Source: Acanthaster planci
Lineage: Eukaryota; Echinodermata; Asteroidea; Valvatida; Acanthasteridae
Assembly (NCBI RefSeq): GCF_001949145.1
Contig: NW_019091413.1
Span: forward strand, 479,639 to 543,638
Direction: 5' to 3'
DNA: 64,000 nt
Part shown: piece after piece, positions 58,221 through 64,000 of the stretch
How positions within the stretch are numbered: position 1 is the first letter of the stretch
How the letters are laid out: each line of letters starts with the position of its first letter
Position numbers and translations under genes: made by a program
The notes under the pieces: generated by a model
What the model was told of the DNA's origin: nothing
What the model saw: the letters and a program-made list of their open reading frames with translations, nothing else
Databases searched by the model: none

Positions 58221-61200
58221 ATCACATCACTGTGATGCGAGTCGGTCAAGGCCTGAGAGGTTTCCCTCCCACGCAGACCTCTCTTCGATGTGCGTAAGGG
58301 ATCGTCCATAAACACACGATGGGGAGGGGGGTTGTTGCCTTTGCCTACTACACCATGCGTACAGTGCGCACGAGCGTACCGTAAGCAAACCGAAAGTTTG
58401 CCTTTACTGAATCTTCAATACACTGTCTCACACAAATAAATACCAGAATCGGCCTCTGTGCGTCGAAAAACAATTCAATTTCAAATATGTGTACAAGGGG
58501 ACGGATCTGAAAAGTCGACATTTCGTGCTTACTTTATGGATGGCCCCTAAGGGCAGAGAACCACGACTTCCCAGAGAAGGTATAACCGGCAGTGTGCATA
58601 GTAATAGTGGACAAGTGTGCATGGAAAGTTCGATGGGCGACTATTTTGTCCACTACCAGCTGATTTTGCGTAGTACCCAGGGTTTATTTTTTAATATACA
58701 GATGGATCAGTGGTCCACAAACGGTTGTCACTTAAACTTGCTGACTCAGTGTGTTCAATACACGCATGCTTAAAAAGTTCAACGGATGTAGTTTTATACA
58801 TAATTACAGACGATAGTTGTCTTTGTGGTTGAAATAAGGGAGTAAAACATGCTTTGTATTGCACTCTGATAGACTGACATGAATTCTACCACTTCATTAT
58901 TTCACTTTATAGTTTCAGACGCTAGAATTTTGTGAGCGTTCATAATATTTTTCAGATTCAGTTACTTGTTACACGACCTGTTGCCCAGGGTAAAGAATTG
59001 ACATTATAGCTTGTTCTTCGAAAGTGTAATTTATTTTTAGTAGACACAATTTTTCTTCAACTTTGTCTTCTTCAATGTATGAATACTCTCTTGCCTTCCG
59101 TTAATTTTGGTTAAATACATTGAAAAGTGCATGCTTTTAAACAATGAAATTTACCGATGCTTTGCCGGATGTACTGAGGGTACGGGTGCTGTTGCTGTGA
59201 AGTCATCTAGGGAAGACATGGTTCAGCACATACGTGTTTCTGTTCAAATTGTGAACCCAGAATGTACTAACTGGAAACATTTCTGAGAGAGGAATTGATG
59301 CTTCCTTATTACTATACACATAATTATCAAGGACTCAGCAATGAAGAGAAAACTGAGTCGAGGAAAATGTACAAAAATGAAGGACATTTTGTGTACAGAC
59401 CAATGTAACATATAGACTTCTTCCTGAGATGACATCACAATTTTGCTCGTATGAACATGGAAATACTCATTAGCATAAAAAATACCCTTTGAAATAGTGA
59501 AACAAAAGTTGAGAAGAGGTTAACTGAGACACAGAAGTGCATTCTGAAGGGATATATTTAAAAAAAATTGATTGCAGTTACACTTGAAATATTAGTCTTA
59601 CTTAACCCCTCGCTGCTCCTATTTTGTAGAGAAAAGTACTAGTAGCCTAATGCTATCACAGTATGAACAGATGCAAACGTGTAACCATACTTTCCCCACC
59701 ACACTTGAGATTTACTGCTACATTACTGCTCGACATTGCAACTACGTCGTGACGTAAAAAGAGTAAAATGCAACAAACCACACAATAATCACAGAAAATT
59801 GCAATGTGGATTAAATTTAGTAAAATTCGAGTTTTCTAGACTGACTGTGATGTCAACTTGTCTTTCGGGCCCTCTAGAAAAATATGAAATAAATATTCAG
59901 CCCTTTAAAGTTCTTTGTTGAAAGAAATCACTTCAGCGCAGTGAAAACACTTCGCTGATTGAAAAGGAGTCACGGAATAGGAAGGGGCCTGGTATCCACA
60001 TCGTTTACTTGTAGATGTGTGAATAGTCAAGATTCCAATCGGAACATACAGGAATCATTCACAACTGCAGACCGGCATTGCCTTTCAATCTCTGACCGAT
60101 AACCCCGGTACAACCCCGGGTATCCCGTGTCAACTTGGCTTCCGAGGAATGACAAGTCCGGTTCATGTTGCAAAAGGGAAAGGGTAAAAGTTAATGGACT
60201 CCCGACGTGCGATAAACCGTGTGTACATGTATATAAGCTGGATACATACACGGGAGAACCGAAAATAGAAAAGGATCGACCTTTTCTTGATTTTTTTCTA
60301 AGCGTTTTAACAATTAGTCCCTGAAATAGGAAATTCTCAGGACAGGCTATTCCAACTTGAGATTCAGAGGGACTCATAAACTTCCCCAAAGAGAATGAGG
60401 TCTCAGAAGAGAATAATCCCTTTGTAATCAAAAGCTTTAGAACGAACCTGTGGAACTGTGCCTTGTTGCTGTGTGTTCTGGCCATCATTGTTCGGCGAGT
60501 GTGTGCGGCAGTCTATGACAACAATTTTTGTGACGAAATTTGGTGACCTGTATTGAGAATTAGTCGAGTGCATGTATCATTGTTCAACAGTCCTTGTGAA
60601 AACTCTGAATTCCAGCGCTTCACAATCGTGTTTATGCAGTGCTGTAAGACCAAGGTCGTGTGAAAATTATTGACCTTTCATTAACCTTGCTATTGTGTTC
60701 CTCATGAAGACTTCAAGGTTAGAAACAGTTTTTGTTCAATGGAACTCGTAGTAATCTGATCAACCGTGAATTTTTTTTAATTTGTCAATTATGCACTGTC
60801 AAAGCCAACAGCGACTTTGGGTAAAAAAATGTCAGTGGTCATTGAGGGAAACGTTAAGACCGTGTAGTTGTGCGGTAAAGATACAGGTTAAGTAAATACG
60901 CAGTAAAGATGTAATTTACAAGAGCCAGATTTCATAGATTAAATTTGCACCGTATCAAAAACAGTGGACTGAAATACGTACGTATTATCATTTCAACATG
61001 AATATGATTTAAACTTAATTTCACCCACAACAGACACAGTAACGGAATAATCAGTGAAATGGCAACGACTCGTGCCTGCGCGTCATATGAGGGCTGAAAT
61101 GATATCGCAGTGTCTCAAAAATCACTTTTAAAAAACTTTTGACAGCTTTCATTTAATTTTTGATATCAGGAGAACTTCAAACGACTGACCCGATGTCTCT

Positions 61201-62481
61201 ACTCGCTGTACCGTTAATAAACGAGACTTTTACGGTATAATGCCAATAACGAAACATGGACGTAATATATTATTGTATTCTGTGACGTGGGTGATGCTAG
61301 TGGAGATCCCTTGAAGTCGATAACGCGTTGGGCTGAGCTGTTTTCCCTCGAATAAAACAAACTTGAAGGTTACAAATTTGGACGTTACGTTTAAATAACC
61401 TTTCTAAAAATTATTGTCTCCAACAGGAAATAGATTGAAAAAACTTTAAATAGAAAAAAGCAACCTTTAGAATTTGAACCACGGACAACCTATTTCCTCC
61501 ACTATATGCATTATACATGTACATGTATTATACGCGTCAGTTCGAATAGCCACCCTTTTTCCTTGTTTTGGACTCACAACTCCACGCAGTCTTGTTGATA
61601 CTGTTACATAAATTCGGCTGCCTATTATAATGTATTACCAGTACCCTTCGAACTGTGCCAAATTTCAGAAGAAAAACCTTGTTTATTAACACTAACAGCG
61701 GTGGGTAGTCGGATCGAGTGCTTCACATTATAATTTAACTTAACAGCAACATGCAGCTCGTGCAAAGCTCCATGCAATTCTTAACTGCGCTAGGAAATAA
61801 TTACTGGTAGTGGGGCCTTGTATCGGCGGAAGGCCTACGGTGGTCAGTCCAGCCCCGTTCTTGCCATTCCATTTTTCTCACCTGCTTCACTAATAAGCGA
61901 ATTGAAATGGTTTTTGAAAGGGCCCACTTGACCCCCACACTAAGAGAGTCAGTGACAGTGCTAAAAAACGCAAATTATGTGTCAGCATTTACTACCAAGT
62001 CATGCACTAAGGGGATTTGTCCAGAAAGCAGTTGTAGAACTACACACACCATTGCAATTGGGTCATTCAGTGACGCAGCACAATTTGAAACGAGGGCGAG
62101 CAAAAGTTCAGTGCACTAAAAACAGTTGTTCCGGGCCTGTTCCCAAACTTCCGATACAGATGCCGTCGCAATTTTCAGTGTTGTTTCAGAGGAAGGCTTC
62201 TGTGCTCGGAAAGTGAATTCTCGTGTATAATTGAAGACTGAAAAAATCTGGAACTTAGATCTGCAAAGAACTCTGGAGCTTCTTTGAACTTCCTATAAAA
62301 GTTGCTTCGTACGAAGATTTCAACTTTTATTTAGAAAACTCCAATAACCAAGAAAAACGCGAAGGAGACTGATTTGGGCAGATACATTGGCGGGCTGAAG
62401 AAGGGGCAAAAGGGGTAATCCGCCCTTTTTTTTAAATTGTGAAATCATGAAGATGATTTTTGGAAAACATCCTTTCATTTT

Positions 62482-62528
62482 CTCCCCAAGGCTCCCCAAG
62501 ACTCCCCGAGGCTCCCCGAGGCTCCGCG
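62482..62528 (+). repeat. Short tandem repeat, GGCTCCCCGA unit
   Basis: About four units of CTCCCCAAGG/CTCCCCGAGG with small changes. Confidence 0.6.
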
Positions 62529-64000
62529 ACTTAGTAAGCCCCCAAAAGATCAAATATAGAATGCTCAAATGTTGGCCTTCCCGAAAAAAGTGCGTCCTCT
62601 TCCTCTCCATTGCCACTGGGCCGATTTCATCACAGTACCAGGAATACTTTGTGCGTCCAGTCTCAATCACCATTGGAAACGACCATTACCACCGATTCAT
62701 TAAAATTGTATCGGAAGGTATTTGATGCCTTAAAAAGAAATCTGGAACAGATTAGCCCGAGAAAAATAAAGAAAAATACGACGAAGTAAACGAAACCACG
62801 AAATAGAATAAAGGAAAGGGGACGCTCCCCCCGTAAAAAGTCCCCCCGCCCCCAACCCGGAAAGAAAATCCTGGCCAGGAGAAGGTAGAGCGATACATAC
62901 ATGTATATATAAATATTACTAAGGAGTAGTGACGTACACACATTGTGATCGAATAGACAGTATATGCTTAGCATTCTTGGGATGGACTACGTGACGCGTG
63001 CACGTCAACACGGTCTGCAAAATTAAAATCGCACGTCCACTCAAGATAGCATTTAGCCTAGTTCAAAATTTCATAACATACCAAGAACCTACCATCTTTG
63101 TAGATTATCGGGTCCATTAATGGATTTGCAATAAATGTGTTTATGTCCTTTTGATGTCATTGAGAGTGCACATGTATTAAACATGACATTTTTGAAGGCC
63201 TAGTTTATTGATGTCTTACGTATTAACCCACAGTTTTTAAAGGCATATACGGGTTGTTTAGAAATAATGAACGCCTGAATAAAACTTCGTTATCTGAGTG
63301 GTAGATTCATTCTGTTCATGCGTATCACGGCACAGCCACCGTGACATTGCAAAAGCTGTCTTTTTCCTCAGTAAATAGAATCTATTTGTACAACACTTGA
63401 ATAAATCCCTGTGATTTTGTTTGGTGGATCGTTGAATGTCATGAATGCATTATGTATAGAAGTATACTGTACGGTAGAAAACAGCTAGCAATTAATATGC
63501 AACAAAAGAAATTGTTTGAAGTTGTTTCCAGTTGAAACTTCACCGAATACCTACACGTCGGCAGAAGGGCAATTCAACGTGATTATTTATCCGATATTCA
63601 ATATCAAGACTTACAGTGCAAACCAACTGCATAGCATCTGCATCTTGAAAGCAGTCATTTCTTATCCAAGATTAGTTTTACGTGTACATGCGGTGTAATC
63701 ACGTGTGAAGTGCACGTGCATAATTTCCACGATAGCCCATACCAAGATATAATCAATGCTGTGACCCGGTCAGGCAGCCTCATGTACCGTCCTTGCCCTC
63801 GAACACCCCATGCTCAGTCCCTGCTCAGCCGGCCGGACTGAACCCCGGGGGCGCGCGTTAGCTGCGGAGGAACTGGGTCAGGAAATTCTATCTCCCGATT
63901 TTGAATCCGCCGATGACCAGACGAAGCACTCATGCATCGCCGCGTCTCGTGCTCACGTAGCCCCTGGTATTTCGGAGGTTACGAATAATAAACTTTCATT

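Larger units (their letters stand above)
55272..64000. other. No recognised gene after PPP1R3
   Basis: The start holds the PPP1R3 3' UTR. Beyond that, open frames on both strands (the longest is 153 codons at 60488-60027, minus) have no recognisable motif or splice partner. Small features only: a possible MITE at 57955-58220, a CTCCCCGAGG short tandem repeat at 62482-62528, and a CpG-rich patch at 63.78-63.90 kb that could belong to a gene outside the window. Confidence 0.5.

Noticed and set aside
60027-60488. Open frame of 153 codons on the minus strand
   Set aside because: No motif recognised and no neighbouring exon; length is compatible with chance in 64 kb.
61440-61500. B-box-like GGTTCAAATTC on the minus strand
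   Set aside because: No convincing A box at the right distance.

Overview
The window is eukaryotic genomic DNA. Genes are split into many short exons with GT-AG junctions and stable phases, introns are rich in small inverted-repeat elements and tRNA-derived SINEs, and there is one 769-bp assembly gap. Gene content (an INTS8 of exactly the human length, an FBXO15 orthologue, Rab paralogues, a glycogen-targeting PP1 subunit) and frequent short motifs such as TACATGTA and TAGGCCTAC suggest a marine invertebrate deuterostome (amphioxus, hemichordate or echinoderm). I cannot fix the species.

Layout. 0.2-1.2 kb (-): fragment of a class II aldolase/adducin-type gene with a stop codon inside a conserved motif. 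3.3-18.7 kb (-): complete INTS8, 21 coding exons, about 995 aa. 22.2-36.0 kb (+): complete FBXO15, 15 coding exons, 522 aa, with the gap in intron 9 and a dead tyrosine-recombinase relic in intron 7. A possible spliced exon lies head to head with FBXO15 at 22.1 kb and may mark a divergent promoter. 37.6-42.2 kb (-), 43.9-46.1 kb (+) and 48.6-51.4 kb (+): three Rab5/Rab22-group GTPase genes with the same six-exon structure. 54.2-55.3 kb (+): single-exon PPP1R3-type subunit. 55.3-64 kb: no gene recognised.

The genes do not form one pathway. INTS8 belongs to the Integrator-PP2A module that controls nascent transcription, FBXO15 is an SCF substrate adaptor, the Rabs direct endosomal traffic, and PPP1R3 brings PP1 to glycogen. 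The clearest local story is duplication: a small Rab cluster whose third member lost the catalytic switch II glutamine, and a tandem array that copied the 3' splice site of one INTS8 exon several times. All exon models were built by eye from splice signals, reading phase and remembered family sequences; no alignment was run.
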